From MAG-121220-bin8 sp002700465 (GTDB lineage: Bacteria > Bacteroidota > Bacteroidia > Flavobacteriales > Flavobacteriaceae), in contig CALSTO010000003.1 in assembly GCA_943789295.1 (NCBI GenBank), positions 186,001 through 250,000 on the forward strand: DNA of 64,000 nucleotides, read 5' to 3'. Positions 37,707 through 47,156 of the stretch are shown one piece after another; positions within the stretch are counted from its first letter, which is position 1, and every line of letters starts with the position of its first letter. Position numbers and translations under genes: made by a program. The notes beneath the pieces are model-generated. The model was not told where the DNA came from. It saw nothing but the letters and a program-made list of their open reading frames with translations, and ran no database searches.

Positions 37707-39151
37707 TATAGTTTTTTTCTTAATCTTGCTACAGGAGCTCCAATCATTTCTCTATATTTTGCAACTGTTCTTCTTGCAATAGGGTATCCTTTTTCATTAA
37801 TTCTTTTTGTAAGCTCATCATCTGTTAATGGTTTTGATTTATTTTCATTATTGATGATGTTTTGAAGTTCTTTTTTAATTTCAATAGTTGAAACTTCAAC
37901 TCCTTTATCATTAGTTATTCCCTCTGAAAAAAATGATTTTATTAGTTTTATTCCATAAGGAGTATCTACATACTTACTGTTAGCAACTCTTGATATTGTA
38001 GAGATATCCATACCTATTTTTTCTGCAATATCTTTTAATATCATAGGTTTTAAGTTGCTTTCATCACCACTTAAAAAATATTTATTTTGAAATTCCATTA
38101 TGGTTTTCATAGTGATAAGAAGTGTTTGATTCCTTTGATTAATAGCATCAATAAACCATTTTGCTGAATCAAGTTTCTGTTTAATAAATGTAACGGCTTG
38201 TTTTTGACTTTTGGAAATATTTTTATTTTCTTGATAGCCAGACAACATATTTTTATATTCATTTGAAACGAAAAGTTCAGGTGCGTTTCTAGAATTTAAA
38301 TTTAATGATAGTTTATTTTCAATAATTTCAATTTTGAAATCTGGAATTATAGTTGAATTAATTTTTGTTGGTTCAGAAAATGTGGAGCCTGGTTTAGGAT
38401 TAAGTTTTTCGATTTGTTTTATTGCTTCTCTTAATTCATCTTCAGAGATACTAAGTTTATGAATTATTTTTTTATAATGTTTCTTAATAAATAAATCAAA
38501 ATGATTATTTAAAATATTTATAGCATTACTTGCTGATTTTGATTCTTTTTTTCTTTTTAGTTGAAGAATTAAGCATTCCTGTAAATCCCTTGCTCCAACT
38601 CCAGGGGGATCTAATAGATGAATTTTATTTAAAACTTTAGTAACCGATTCAATGTCAGTATAAATTCCCATTGTAAAAGCTAGGTCGTCAACAATGTCAA
38701 TTAAATCTGTTCTTATATAACCAGATTGATCTACACTACCAACTAAAAATTCTGCAATTTTAGAATCATTTTTGTTTAGAGAAAATGGGGTTAATTGATT
38801 TTTTAAAAATTGATTGAAACTTATCCCCGAAACAAAGGGCAATGATTTTTCTTCATCATCATCACTATAATTATTAGTTTTTAATTTATAGTCTGGTATA
38901 TCATCATCACTAAGATAGTCTTCAACGTTTAACTCAGAATCATCATTTCTTGTTTCTTGTTCAAAGTCAGATTCATTATCATATAAATCATCTTCTTTTT
39001 CTTTTCCTGTTTCTAAAGCAGGATTTTCTTCAATTTCTCTTGACAGTCTATCTTCCAATTCCATAAGCGGAAGCTCTATCAATTTCATCAATTGAATTTG
39101 TTGAGGAGATAATTTTTGAGAAAGTTTTAATTGTAAAAACTGCTTGAGCAT
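37706..39151 (-). CDS. rpoN: RNA polymerase sigma-54 factor
   Basis: The alternative sigma factor for -24/-12 promoters (481 residues). The Gln/Leu-rich activator-interacting region I is at residues 1-48 (LKLSQKLSPQQIQLMKLIELPLMELE), followed by an acidic region II (about 45-100), the core-binding domain (about 100-270), a helix-turn-helix (DISTISRVANSKYVDTPYGI) and the RpoN box ARRTVAKYRE near the C-terminus. It starts the rpoN-glycosyltransferase pair 51 bases after asnS. Confidence 0.97.
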   Translation of the reverse strand: MLKQFLQLKLSQKLSPQQIQLMKLIELPLMELEDRLSREIEENPALETGKEKEDDLYDNESDFEQETRNDDSELNVEDYLSDDDIPDYKLKTNNYSDDDEEKSLPFVSGISFNQFLKNQLTPFSLNKNDSKIAEFLVGSVDQSGYIRTDLIDIVDDLAFTMGIYTDIESVTKVLNKIHLLDPPGVGARDLQECLILQLKRKKESKSASNAINILNNHFDLFIKKHYKKIIHKLSISEDELREAIKQIEKLNPKPGSTFSEPTKINSTIIPDFKIEIIENKLSLNLNSRNAPELFVSNEYKNMLSGYQENKNISKSQKQAVTFIKQKLDSAKWFIDAINQRNQTLLITMKTIMEFQNKYFLSGDESNLKPMILKDIAEKIGMDISTISRVANSKYVDTPYGIKLIKSFFSEGITNDKGVEVSTIEIKKELQNIINNENKSKPLTDDELTKRINEKGYPIARRTVAKYREMIGAPVARLRKKL

Positions 39152-39202
39152 TTGTTTTATTAAATATTAAAAATACAAAAAAACTTATTGAAGAATTAAA
39201 TA

Positions 39203-40627
39203 TTAAAATTCAGCATTTTTTGGTGTTCTTGGAAACGGAATTACATCTCTTATGTTAGACATCCCTGTTGCAAATAAAATGAGTCTTTCGAGCCCTAGTC
39301 CAAAACCACTGTGCTTGACACTTCCGTATTTTCTTAAATCAAGATACCACCATAATTCTTTTGCATCAATATTTAGTTCTGAAATTCGTTCTTTCAAAAT
39401 ATCTAATCTCTCTTCTCTTTGAGAACCTCCAACAATTTCACCTATTCCGGGGAATAAGATATCCATTGCTCTAACAGTCTTGCCATCCTCATTCATTCTC
39501 ATATAAAAAGCCTTAATTTTAGCAGGATAATCATGAATAATTACTGGTTTTTTAAAATGTTTTTCAACCAAAAAACGTTCATGTTCACTTTGTAAATCAA
39601 CTCCCCATTCATTTATAGGATATTTAAATTTTTTCTTTTTATTAGGTTTAGAGTTTCTTAAAATATCAAATGCTTCAGTGTAATTTATTCTCACAAAATC
39701 ATTATTTACAACAAAGTTTAACCGTTCAATTAAATTAAGCTCATTTCTATCTTTCAAGGGCTTTGTTTTATCCTCATTTATTAATCTTTCATTGAGAAAC
39801 ATTAAATCATCTTTACAATCATTAATTACATATTTTAAAACCTTTTTTATAAAATCCTCTGCTAAGTTCATGTTGTCCTCTAAATCACAAAATGCCATTT
39901 CTGGTTCAACCATCCAAAATTCAGCTAAATGTCTTGATGTATTAGAATTTTCTGCTCTAAATGTTGGGCCGAAAGTATAAACATTACCCAATCCCATTGC
40001 CATGCTCTCAGCTTCAAGTTGTCCAGAAACTGTAAGATTTGTTTCTTTTCCAAAGAAATCATTAGAATAATCAATGTTATTAGCATTATCTAATTCTGCA
40101 TTATTAATTTCAAGTGTAGTCACTTTAAACATTTCTCCAGCGCCTTCGGCATCACTTCCAGTAATTACAGGTGTATTTATATAAACAAATCCACTCTCTT
40201 TAAAATATTTGTGTATTGCATACGAAATACTAGATCTTATTCTAAATATTGAACTAAATGTATTGGTTCTAATTCTTAGATGAGCATTTTCTCTTAAAAA
40301 CTCTAAACTATGTTTTTTTGGTTGTATTGGGTAATCTTCTGGGTCACATTTACCTAGTATTATAATTTCATCAACTTTAATTTCGATTTTTTGACCTTTT
40401 CCTTGACTTTCAACTAAAATTCCAGAAATTTCAACTGAAGCGCCTGTGTTTATATTATTTAAAATTTCACTATCAGTATTTTCATAATCCACTACACATT
40501 GAATGCTTTGAAATGTAGATCCGTCGTTTAAAGAAATAAATCTATTAGCTCTAAATGTTTTTACCCATCCCTTAACCTTAATGGTTTTTGAAATTGGGGT
40601 GTTTATAAATAAATCTTTAATTGTCAT
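39203..40627 (-). CDS. asnS: asparaginyl-tRNA synthetase
   Basis: Charges tRNA-Asn directly (474 residues). The OB-fold anticodon domain is N-terminal (IKVKGWVKTFRANRFISLNDGS), and the class II core shows motif 2 (TFGPTFRAENSNTSRHLAEFWMVEPEM) and motif 3 (GFGLGLERLILFATGMSNIRDVIPFPRTP). With aspS in the same window, direct asparaginylation is available, so a transamidation route is not needed for Asn. A TATATTTG -7 element at 40657-40664 (minus) lies 30 bases upstream. Confidence 0.97.
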   Translation of the reverse strand: MTIKDLFINTPISKTIKVKGWVKTFRANRFISLNDGSTFQSIQCVVDYENTDSEILNNINTGASVEISGILVESQGKGQKIEIKVDEIIILGKCDPEDYPIQPKKHSLEFLRENAHLRIRTNTFSSIFRIRSSISYAIHKYFKESGFVYINTPVITGSDAEGAGEMFKVTTLEINNAELDNANNIDYSNDFFGKETNLTVSGQLEAESMAMGLGNVYTFGPTFRAENSNTSRHLAEFWMVEPEMAFCDLEDNMNLAEDFIKKVLKYVINDCKDDLMFLNERLINEDKTKPLKDRNELNLIERLNFVVNNDFVRINYTEAFDILRNSKPNKKKKFKYPINEWGVDLQSEHERFLVEKHFKKPVIIHDYPAKIKAFYMRMNEDGKTVRAMDILFPGIGEIVGGSQREERLDILKERISELNIDAKELWWYLDLRKYGSVKHSGFGLGLERLILFATGMSNIRDVIPFPRTPKNAEF

Positions 40628-40690
40628 GTTTGAGTAAATGTTTTAAAAATCTGATTCAAATATAAAGTTTTGAATTGGTTTATTATAAAA

Positions 40691-43063
40691 TTAATCTGAG
40701 TCTAATTTTATTATTGGATCCTTCATGTCTATTTTATTTGAAATATTTTTTTCCAATGAGATTAAAAGTGAAGGTAACAGAACTAAGTTAGCTAACATTG
40801 CAAAAAGTAATGTGGTAGAAACTAGTCCACCAAGAGCAATTGTTCCACCATAACTTGAGGTCATGAAAACTGAAAACCCAAAAAATAAAACAATAGAAGT
40901 GTAGAACATACTAATTCCAGTTTCTCTTAAGGATGAAAATACAGATTTTCTGATTTTCCAATTATTAGCTATTAACTCCTGTCTATATTTTACAAGAAAA
41001 TGAATAGTATCATCAACTGATATACCAAAAGCAATACTAAAAACTAAAATTGTCGATGGTTTTATTGGAATATTTAAAAATCCCATTACTCCAGCTGTAA
41101 AAAGAAGAGGAAGGATATTAGGAACGAGTGAAATAATTACCATTTTATATGACCTAAATAAATAGGTAATCATTAAAGATATAAGCATAATTGCTAAAAA
41201 AAGAGAAATAAGTAAGTTCTTAATTAAAAATTTAGTACCCTTCAGATAGCCAAGTGTTTTTCCGGTAAGTGTAACATCAAATCTATCATCAGGGAAATAT
41301 AATTTAATTCCTTTCAGTAAACTTGCCTCAATACCTTCCATTCTTTCTGTATCAATTTCTCCAATCATTGTTGTAATTCGAGCTATTTGACCAGTTTCAT
41401 TAATGTAACTATTATTTTCACCAAGCTTAAGATTTGAGTTTTTTAGGTATCCTGAAATGAATGTGTTTTCCTGAGATGATGGTAATTGAAAATAATTAGG
41501 ATTACCATTATAAAAAGACTGTTTTACGTACTTCGAAATATTAACTACCGAAATAGGATTTGATAGCTCAGGAATTTTTAAAATATGCTCATGAAAATCG
41601 TTCATTCTTTTAAGGTTAGCCAGTCGAGTAATTCCATTTTTTCTCCTACTGTCTATCATTATTTCTAAAGGGAGAACTCCTTTAAATTCTTTTTCAAAAA
41701 ACTTAATGTCTCTAACAAATTCTGACTTTGCAGGCATATCCTCAATTAAGTTCCCGGAAATTTCAATTTTATTCATCCCAACAATACTTATGCATAAAGA
41801 AAGTATAGAAATTATAAACACTGGAATTCTTCTTTTTTTAACTGTATTACCTAAAAAGTCAACAAAAGAATTTAACCAGTTATTATTTAAATGTTTTAAA
41901 TGCTTTTTTTTAGGTAACGGCAAAAAACTATAAATGATAGGTATCAATAAAATGGACAGTATAAAAATTACCATGATATTTATTGATGCAACTACTCCAA
42001 ATTCTTTTAAAACCTGACTGTCAGTCAAAATAAATGTTGCAAATCCACATGCAGTTGTAATATTTGTCATTAGGGTTGCATTACCAATTTTAGAAATAAC
42101 TCTTTGCAATGATCTAGCTTGATTTCCGTGTTTTTTTACTTCGTGCTGGTATTTGTTTATTAAAAAAATGCAGTTAGGTACTCCAATAACAATTATAAGT
42201 GGTGGTATCAATGCCGTTAAAACAGTAATTTCAAACTGTAATAATCCAAGAACTCCTAGGGCCCACATCACCCCAGTAATCACAACACTTAAAGTAATTA
42301 ATGTAGCTCTGAATGACCTAAAAAAGAAAAAGAATATGCAAATAGTAACACAGATAGCTATTATTACAAACTTACCTATCTCGTCCATAATATTTTGAGC
42401 ATTCATAGTTCTAATGTAGGGCATACCAGAAACCCTAACATTTAGATTGCTCTGCTTTTCAAATTCTTTTATTAAGGGAATGAACACATTATTTACAAAA
42501 TCTATTCGCTCAATATTATTAATTACTTTTTTATCTAAGTATATGGCTGTTTGTATTGTTTCGGTTTTTTTATTGAATAAAATATTTTCATAGAAAGGAA
42601 AATCATTAAACAGTAAAGTTTTAAATTCAGCTATTTTTTTATTACTTGTGAATGATTCATTTATCAAAGAATCAATTATAAATTCTTTATTTAATTTATT
42701 TTTTGATATTATCGGAAAGTTTCCAACGTGAAGAACATTATTAACTTCTTTCTTTGATTTGAAAGAGTCACTGAGTTTTATCCAAGCATTAAAATTTGTT
42801 TTATCAAATAACAGTGAATCATTTACAGCTATTATTAAAAGGTTACCCTCTTCACCAAATACATCTACAAAATTATCATAAGCTACATTAAAAGGGTGGT
42901 CTTTAGGCATTAGATTAGCCTCAGAATAACTGAAACGAATATTTTTCCATTGAGTTGAAAGAAAAATGGTATTTACTAAAACCAGTATTAATAATAAGAT
43001 TCTATTTCTTAAAATTAAACGAGCAAACTTTTCCCAACCTATGGAATTTTTTAATTTACTCAT
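40691..43063 (-). CDS. MMPL/RND-superfamily exporter (HAE3-like)
   Basis: A 790-residue membrane protein with two similar halves, each a large extracytoplasmic loop after TM1/TM7 and a sterol-sensing-domain-like bundle of five helices. The first half carries GVLGLLQFEITVLTALIPPLIIVIGVPNCIFLIN, the second SIAFGISVDDTIHFLVKYRQ with a GxSxDD motif in TM10. Such proteins export lipids or hydrophobic compounds; hopanoid or lipid transport is possible but the substrate is unknown. It is located between asnS and frr. Confidence 0.9.
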   Translation of the reverse strand: MSKLKNSIGWEKFARLILRNRILLLILVLVNTIFLSTQWKNIRFSYSEANLMPKDHPFNVAYDNFVDVFGEEGNLLIIAVNDSLLFDKTNFNAWIKLSDSFKSKKEVNNVLHVGNFPIISKNKLNKEFIIDSLINESFTSNKKIAEFKTLLFNDFPFYENILFNKKTETIQTAIYLDKKVINNIERIDFVNNVFIPLIKEFEKQSNLNVRVSGMPYIRTMNAQNIMDEIGKFVIIAICVTICIFFFFFRSFRATLITLSVVITGVMWALGVLGLLQFEITVLTALIPPLIIVIGVPNCIFLINKYQHEVKKHGNQARSLQRVISKIGNATLMTNITTACGFATFILTDSQVLKEFGVVASINIMVIFILSILLIPIIYSFLPLPKKKHLKHLNNNWLNSFVDFLGNTVKKRRIPVFIISILSLCISIVGMNKIEISGNLIEDMPAKSEFVRDIKFFEKEFKGVLPLEIMIDSRRKNGITRLANLKRMNDFHEHILKIPELSNPISVVNISKYVKQSFYNGNPNYFQLPSSQENTFISGYLKNSNLKLGENNSYINETGQIARITTMIGEIDTERMEGIEASLLKGIKLYFPDDRFDVTLTGKTLGYLKGTKFLIKNLLISLFLAIMLISLMITYLFRSYKMVIISLVPNILPLLFTAGVMGFLNIPIKPSTILVFSIAFGISVDDTIHFLVKYRQELIANNWKIRKSVFSSLRETGISMFYTSIVLFFGFSVFMTSSYGGTIALGGLVSTTLLFAMLANLVLLPSLLISLEKNISNKIDMKDPIIKLDSD

Positions 43064-43089
43064 GGACTAATTTGTTCAAAATATGTAGT

Positions 43090-43641
43090 TTAAATAGAGA
43101 GTATTTCTTTTTCTTTAGATGAGAAAATTTGGTCTATTTTAGAGATGTAATTATCAGTTAAAGTTTGAATTTCTTCTTCAGAAATTGCTTTTTGATCTGT
43201 GGAAATTTCAATTTTTTTAATTTCATTATTAGCATCTTTTCTAGAATTTCTAATACTAATTTTAGCATCTTCAATTTCAGACTTTGCAATTTTTACTAAT
43301 TCTTTTCTTCTTTCTTCAGTCAGAGGAGGAATATTTATTATAATTGATTCTCCATTATTCATAGGGTTGAATCCTAAATTAGCAATTTGAATTGCTTTTT
43401 CGATATCTTGTAATTTATCTTTTTCCCAGGGTTGAACTGAAAGGGTTTGAGCATCTGGAGTGTTAATATTAGCTATTTGAGACAATGGAGTGGTTGACCC
43501 ATAGTATTCTAATTTGACACTTGAAAGCATAGTCGGATTTGCTTTTCCAGCTCTAATGTTTAATAATTCTTTTTCAAGATGCTTTATTGCATTTGTCATA
43601 GATTCCTCACATGCTTCAATAATAAATTCTAGTTCTTCCAA
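43090..43641 (-). CDS. frr: ribosome recycling factor
   Basis: Releases the post-termination ribosome with EF-G (183 residues). The conserved NIRAGKANPTMLSSVKLEYYGSTTPLSQIANI and IPPLTEERRKELVKIAK segments and the C-terminal helix identify it. The start is TTG, and the resulting MEELEFIIE N-terminus matches family members. It follows pyrH by two bases, so the two genes are cotranslated as in most Bacteroidota. Confidence 0.97.
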   Translation of the reverse strand: MEELEFIIEACEESMTNAIKHLEKELLNIRAGKANPTMLSSVKLEYYGSTTPLSQIANINTPDAQTLSVQPWEKDKLQDIEKAIQIANLGFNPMNNGESIIINIPPLTEERRKELVKIAKSEIEDAKISIRNSRKDANNEIKKIEISTDQKAISEEEIQTLTDNYISKIDQIFSSKEKEILSI

Positions 43642-43643
43642 AA

Positions 43644-44351
43644 TTAATTTTTTATAGATGTTCCAATTTTTTTGCCTTTGATTAATTTCAATAGATTACT
43701 TGTTTTGTTCATATTGAAAACTATTATAGGCAAGTTATTTTCTTGACTTAAAGTAAATGCTGTGGAGTCCATTATTTTTAAATTCTTTTTTAATACATCG
43801 CTAAAGGAAATAGTGTCATATTGAATGGCATTATCATTTTTTTCTGGATCAGAATCATAAACTCCATCAACTCTAGTCCCCTTTAAGATTACATCAGCAC
43901 TAATTTCTATTGCTCTTAAAACAGCAGCAGAATCAGTGGTAAAAAAAGGGTTTCCTGTACCTCCTCCAAAAATCACCACTCTTTTTTTTTCTAAATGTCT
44001 TACAGCTTTTCTTTTAATATAAGGTTCCGCAACTGCTTCAATTTTTATAGCTGTTTGTAGCCTTGTTTGTACGTTTTCTTCTTCAAGTGCACTTTGCAAT
44101 GCCATTCCATTAATTACTGTTGCAAGCATTCCCATATAGTCACCTTGAACACGATCAATTCCATTGCTGGCGGCAGATACACCTCGAAATATATTACCAC
44201 CTCCAATAACCACAGCCACTTCTAGACCAAGTTCTGTAACGGATTTAATTTCTTTAGCATATTGAGCTATTCTTTTAGGATCAATTCCATAACTCCTTTC
44301 GCCCAACAATGCTTCACCACTAAGTTTAAGTAATACTCTTTTATAAATCAT
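43644..44351 (-). CDS. pyrH: UMP kinase
   Basis: Phosphorylates UMP to UDP (235 residues, amino-acid-kinase fold). Motifs include KLSGEALLGE at the start, VVIGGGNIFRG (nucleotide binding), DYMGMLATVINGMALQ and GGGTGNPFFTTDSAA. It is cytoplasmic. It lies 66 bases after tsf and immediately before frr; a TATATTTA near its start is close to the -7 consensus. Confidence 0.97.
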   Translation of the reverse strand: MIYKRVLLKLSGEALLGERSYGIDPKRIAQYAKEIKSVTELGLEVAVVIGGGNIFRGVSAASNGIDRVQGDYMGMLATVINGMALQSALEEENVQTRLQTAIKIEAVAEPYIKRKAVRHLEKKRVVIFGGGTGNPFFTTDSAAVLRAIEISADVILKGTRVDGVYDSDPEKNDNAIQYDTISFSDVLKKNLKIMDSTAFTLSQENNLPIIVFNMNKTSNLLKLIKGKKIGTSIKN

Positions 44352-44417
44352 TAATGTAAATATAGTTAATGATTACAATTAAATTAAAAAAAGAATAGTG
44401 TTGAGTGTTTAAAAAAA

Positions 44418-45242
44418 CTAGGATAAACTTACTCTTTTAAAATCTGTGACTATTAAATCACTATCAACAGATTTAACATAGTTTGCAACACTTTGTTTAT
44501 TATCTTTAATATAAGCTTGATTTACTAAGGTGTTATCTTTGAAAAATCTTTTCAATTTCCCTTTTGCAATATTATCAAGCATAGCTTCAGGCTTACCTTC
44601 TTGCCTAAGCTGATCTTTGGCTATTTCAATTTCTTTTTCAATTGTTTTTTGATCAACACCGTCTTCATCAAGCGCTATAGGGTTCATCGCAGCTGCTTGC
44701 ATAGCAACATTTTTTGAAGCTTCTTCAATGCCTTCAACAGATTTTGAAAATCCTACTAAAGTGGCAATTTTATTACCGGCGTGAATGTATTTTCCAACAT
44801 ATCCAGCAGAAACTTTTTCAAAGTTACCAATAACTAGTTTTTCTCCAATTACTCCAGTTTGTTGAATTAATTTTTCGCTTACTGTCATTGAGTCAATTTG
44901 ACATTTTAAAAAATCATCTAATGTTTCATGAGAAATAGCTAATTCAGCAAGTTCATTTGCTAAGGCAACAAAGCTTTCGTTTTTAGCCACAAAATCTGTT
45001 TCACAGTTAAGAGAAATAATAACTCCAGTAGAATTATCTGAACTAACTTTTGCAATTGCAGCTCCTTCAGAAGATTCTCTATCAGCTCTTTTAGCAGCAA
45101 CTTTTTGACCTTTTTTTCTTAAAATCTCAATAGCAGCTTCAGTGTCACCATTGGCTTCAACTAAGGCATTTTTACAATCCATTATTCCAGCTCCGGAAAT
45201 TTTTCTAAGATTGTTTACTTCGGATGCAGTTATTTTTGTCAT
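44418..45242 (-). CDS. tsf: translation elongation factor Ts
   Basis: Nucleotide exchange factor for EF-Tu (274 residues). The N-terminal UBA-like region has VNNLRKISGAGIMDCKNALVEANGDTEAAIEILRKKG, and the core has SLNCETDFVAKNESFV and VAMQAAAMNPIALDED. The spacing of two bases from rpsB indicates the usual rpsB-tsf operon. Confidence 0.97.
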   Translation of the reverse strand: MTKITASEVNNLRKISGAGIMDCKNALVEANGDTEAAIEILRKKGQKVAAKRADRESSEGAAIAKVSSDNSTGVIISLNCETDFVAKNESFVALANELAELAISHETLDDFLKCQIDSMTVSEKLIQQTGVIGEKLVIGNFEKVSAGYVGKYIHAGNKIATLVGFSKSVEGIEEASKNVAMQAAAMNPIALDEDGVDQKTIEKEIEIAKDQLRQEGKPEAMLDNIAKGKLKRFFKDNTLVNQAYIKDNKQSVANYVKSVDSDLIVTDFKRVSLS

Positions 45243-45244
45243 AA

Positions 45245-46078
45245 TTATTCTTCTATTTTTTTAGAGACTCTTGTTCTTTTCTTTTTTTCTTTTACATCAG
45301 TTTTAACCTCAGCATTTTCGTTGGACGATTCATCAGATTTTTTTGAACCTTCTTCTTTTTCTTTTTTAACCTCAGCAACCTCTTTTTCTTTTTTTCTTTC
45401 GGATAAACCTTCCTTAATAGCTAATGAAACATGGTTTAAAACAATATCTATAGATTTAGATGCATCATCATTAGAGGGAATTGCATAGTCAACTTCTCTA
45501 GGATCACAATTTGTGTCAACCATTGCAAAAATTGGAATATTTAATTTTTGTGCTTCACGAATAGCAATATGTTCTCTTCTAATATCTACAACAAATAAAG
45601 CACCAGGAAGCCTAGTCATATCAGTTATAGAACCAAGGTTTTTTTCTAATTTAGCTCTTAATCTATCAATTTGTAATTTTTCTCTCTTAGATAAAGCTTC
45701 AAAAGTGCCGTCTTGTTTTGTTCTGTCAATTGCAGACATTTTTTTAACAGCTTTTCGAATTGTTACAAAATTTGTAAGCATTCCGCCTGGCCATCTTTCT
45801 GTAATGTAAGGCATGTTAACTTCAGCAGCAGCTTTAGAAACAAGATCTTTTGCTTGTTTTTTAGTGGCTACAAATAAAATTTTTCTTCCTGAGGAAGCGA
45901 TTTTGGATAAAGCCGAAGAGGCTTCTTCAATTTTAGATGCAGTTTTGTAAAGATTAATAATATGAATTCCATTCTTTTCCATGTGAATGAAAGGAGCCAT
46001 ATTTGGATTCCATTTTCTTGTTAAGTGTCCAAAATGAACACCAGCCTCTAATAGAGGTTTAATTTCAATTTTTGTCAT
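45245..46078 (-). CDS. rpsB: 30S ribosomal protein S2
   Basis: A small-subunit protein (277 residues). Family segments include LLEAGVHFGHLTRKWNPNMAPFI, FVATKKQAKDLV, ERWPGGMLTNFVTI and PIFAMVDTNCDPREVDYAIPSNDDA. Residues about 222-277 form an unusual Lys/Glu-rich low-complexity tail, beyond the about 225-residue globular S2. It is preceded by 138 bases of non-coding DNA after rpsI that contain the 15-base palindrome at 46144-46158. Confidence 0.97.
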   Translation of the reverse strand: MTKIEIKPLLEAGVHFGHLTRKWNPNMAPFIHMEKNGIHIINLYKTASKIEEASSALSKIASSGRKILFVATKKQAKDLVSKAAAEVNMPYITERWPGGMLTNFVTIRKAVKKMSAIDRTKQDGTFEALSKREKLQIDRLRAKLEKNLGSITDMTRLPGALFVVDIRREHIAIREAQKLNIPIFAMVDTNCDPREVDYAIPSNDDASKSIDIVLNHVSLAIKEGLSERKKEKEVAEVKKEKEEGSKKSDESSNENAEVKTDVKEKKKRTRVSKKIEE

Positions 46079-46143
46079 TTTTTTTAGTTTACGTTCCGTA
46101 TGATTAGCAATAAATTAAAAATTTATTTAGATGCTAAACTAAC

Positions 46144-46158
46144 TTTCGCTAAGCGAAA
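46144..46158. other. 15-base perfect palindrome between rpsI and rpsB
   Basis: TTTCGCT-a-AGCGAAA is a perfect palindrome of 7-base arms, about 66 bases upstream of the rpsB start on the minus strand. On that strand a TTG-17-TATTTCG promoter-like pair overlaps it. It could be a regulator site, part of an rpsB leader, or a weak rpsI terminator without a T tract. The role is unknown. Confidence 0.4.
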
Positions 46159-46216
46159 TACGACAACAGGTTAATTTCAATATTTGTATGAACTTTTAAA
46201 CAATTATCGAATCGAA

Positions 46217-46603
46217 TTAACGTTTCGAGAACTGGAATTTTTTTCTTGCTTTCTTCTGACCAAATTTCTTTCTTTCAACCATTCTAGGGTCTCTAGTTAA
46301 AAGACCTTCTTTCTTTAGTGCCGGACGATTTTCTTCATCAATTTGACATAATGCTCTTGATATAGCCAACCTTACAGATTCGGCTTGTCCATTTATCCCA
46401 CCACCATAAACATTTACTTTAACATCGTAAGAGGAGCTTGTTTCAGTTATAGCAAAAGGCTGATTAACTTTATACTGAAGAATATCAGTTGGAAAATATT
46501 CTTTTAGAGATTTTCCGTTTATTGAATATGAACCTTTACCTTTTGAAAGGTATACTCTAGCTACTGATTTTTTTCTTCTTCCTATTTTATGAATTACTTC
46601 CAT
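46217..46603 (-). CDS. rpsI: 30S ribosomal protein S9
   Basis: A 128-residue small-subunit protein. Family features are GRRKKSVARVYLSKGKG at the N-terminus, VYGGGINGQAESVRLAISRALCQ in the centre, and the basic C-terminal KKARKKFQFSKR tail, which reaches the P-site tRNA. It follows rplM by one base (rplM-rpsI operon). Confidence 0.97.
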   Translation of the reverse strand: MEVIHKIGRRKKSVARVYLSKGKGSYSINGKSLKEYFPTDILQYKVNQPFAITETSSSYDVKVNVYGGGINGQAESVRLAISRALCQIDEENRPALKKEGLLTRDPRMVERKKFGQKKARKKFQFSKR

Positions 46604-46604
46604 A

Positions 46605-47060
46605 TTATTTTAAATCATTTAAATTTATCAATTTTGGATTTTGTCCTTCATGCTTATGGTTTTCACCAACATAAACTTTTAAATTTCTGAAAAGAGCGGC
46701 ACCTAATTTATTTTTAGGAAGCATTCCTTTAACAGATTTTTCAACTAATCTAGCAGGATCTTTATCAAAAAGTTCTCTTGCAGTTAACGACCTTTGTCCA
46801 CCAGGATATCCAGTATGTCGAATGTATTCTTTGTTCTCCCATTTGTTTCCTGAAAGCGTTATTTTTTCTGCATTAATAACAATAACGTTATCTCCACAGT
46901 CAACATGAGGTGTAAAGCTAGGCTTGTATTTACCTCTGATAAGCTTAGCTATTTTAGAGCACATTCTTCCTAGAGCGTGTCCACTTGCATCAACAATAAC
47001 CCAGTTTTTATCAACTGTTTCTTTATTTGCTGAGATTGTTTTGTATGTTAAAGAATCCAA
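46605..47060 (-). CDS. rplM: 50S ribosomal protein L13
   Basis: A large-subunit protein. The segments NWVIVDASGHALGRMCSKIAKLIRGK, HVDCGDNVIVINAEKITLSG, and VKGMLPKNKLGAALFRNLKVYVG identify L13. I chose the TTG at 47060-47058, which gives MDSLTYKTISANK and 151 residues, the usual start and length in Bacteroidota. An in-frame ATG at 47090 would add ten residues (MYNAFLKLNI) not expected in the family; it is only about 12 bases from the predicted transcription start. Confidence 0.93.
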   Translation of the reverse strand: MDSLTYKTISANKETVDKNWVIVDASGHALGRMCSKIAKLIRGKYKPSFTPHVDCGDNVIVINAEKITLSGNKWENKEYIRHTGYPGGQRSLTARELFDKDPARLVEKSVKGMLPKNKLGAALFRNLKVYVGENHKHEGQNPKLINLNDLK

Positions 47061-47106
47061 AATATTTAATTTTAAAAAAGCATTATACATGCCTTTAATT
47101 GGCCTG

Positions 47107-47137
47107 CAAATCTACAATAATAAATCAAATCTGCAAA
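47107..47137 (-). promoter_or_regulatory. promoter of the rplM-rpsI operon
   Basis: On the minus strand TTTG (47137-47134), a 19-base spacer and TAGATTTG (47114-47107) match the Bacteroidota promoter well. It occupies the gap after the polA stop codon. Transcription would start near 47102, so the leader is about 40 bases if translation starts at TTG 47060. Confidence 0.65.
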
Positions 47138-47156
47138 CCAGTAATTAAACAAATTA

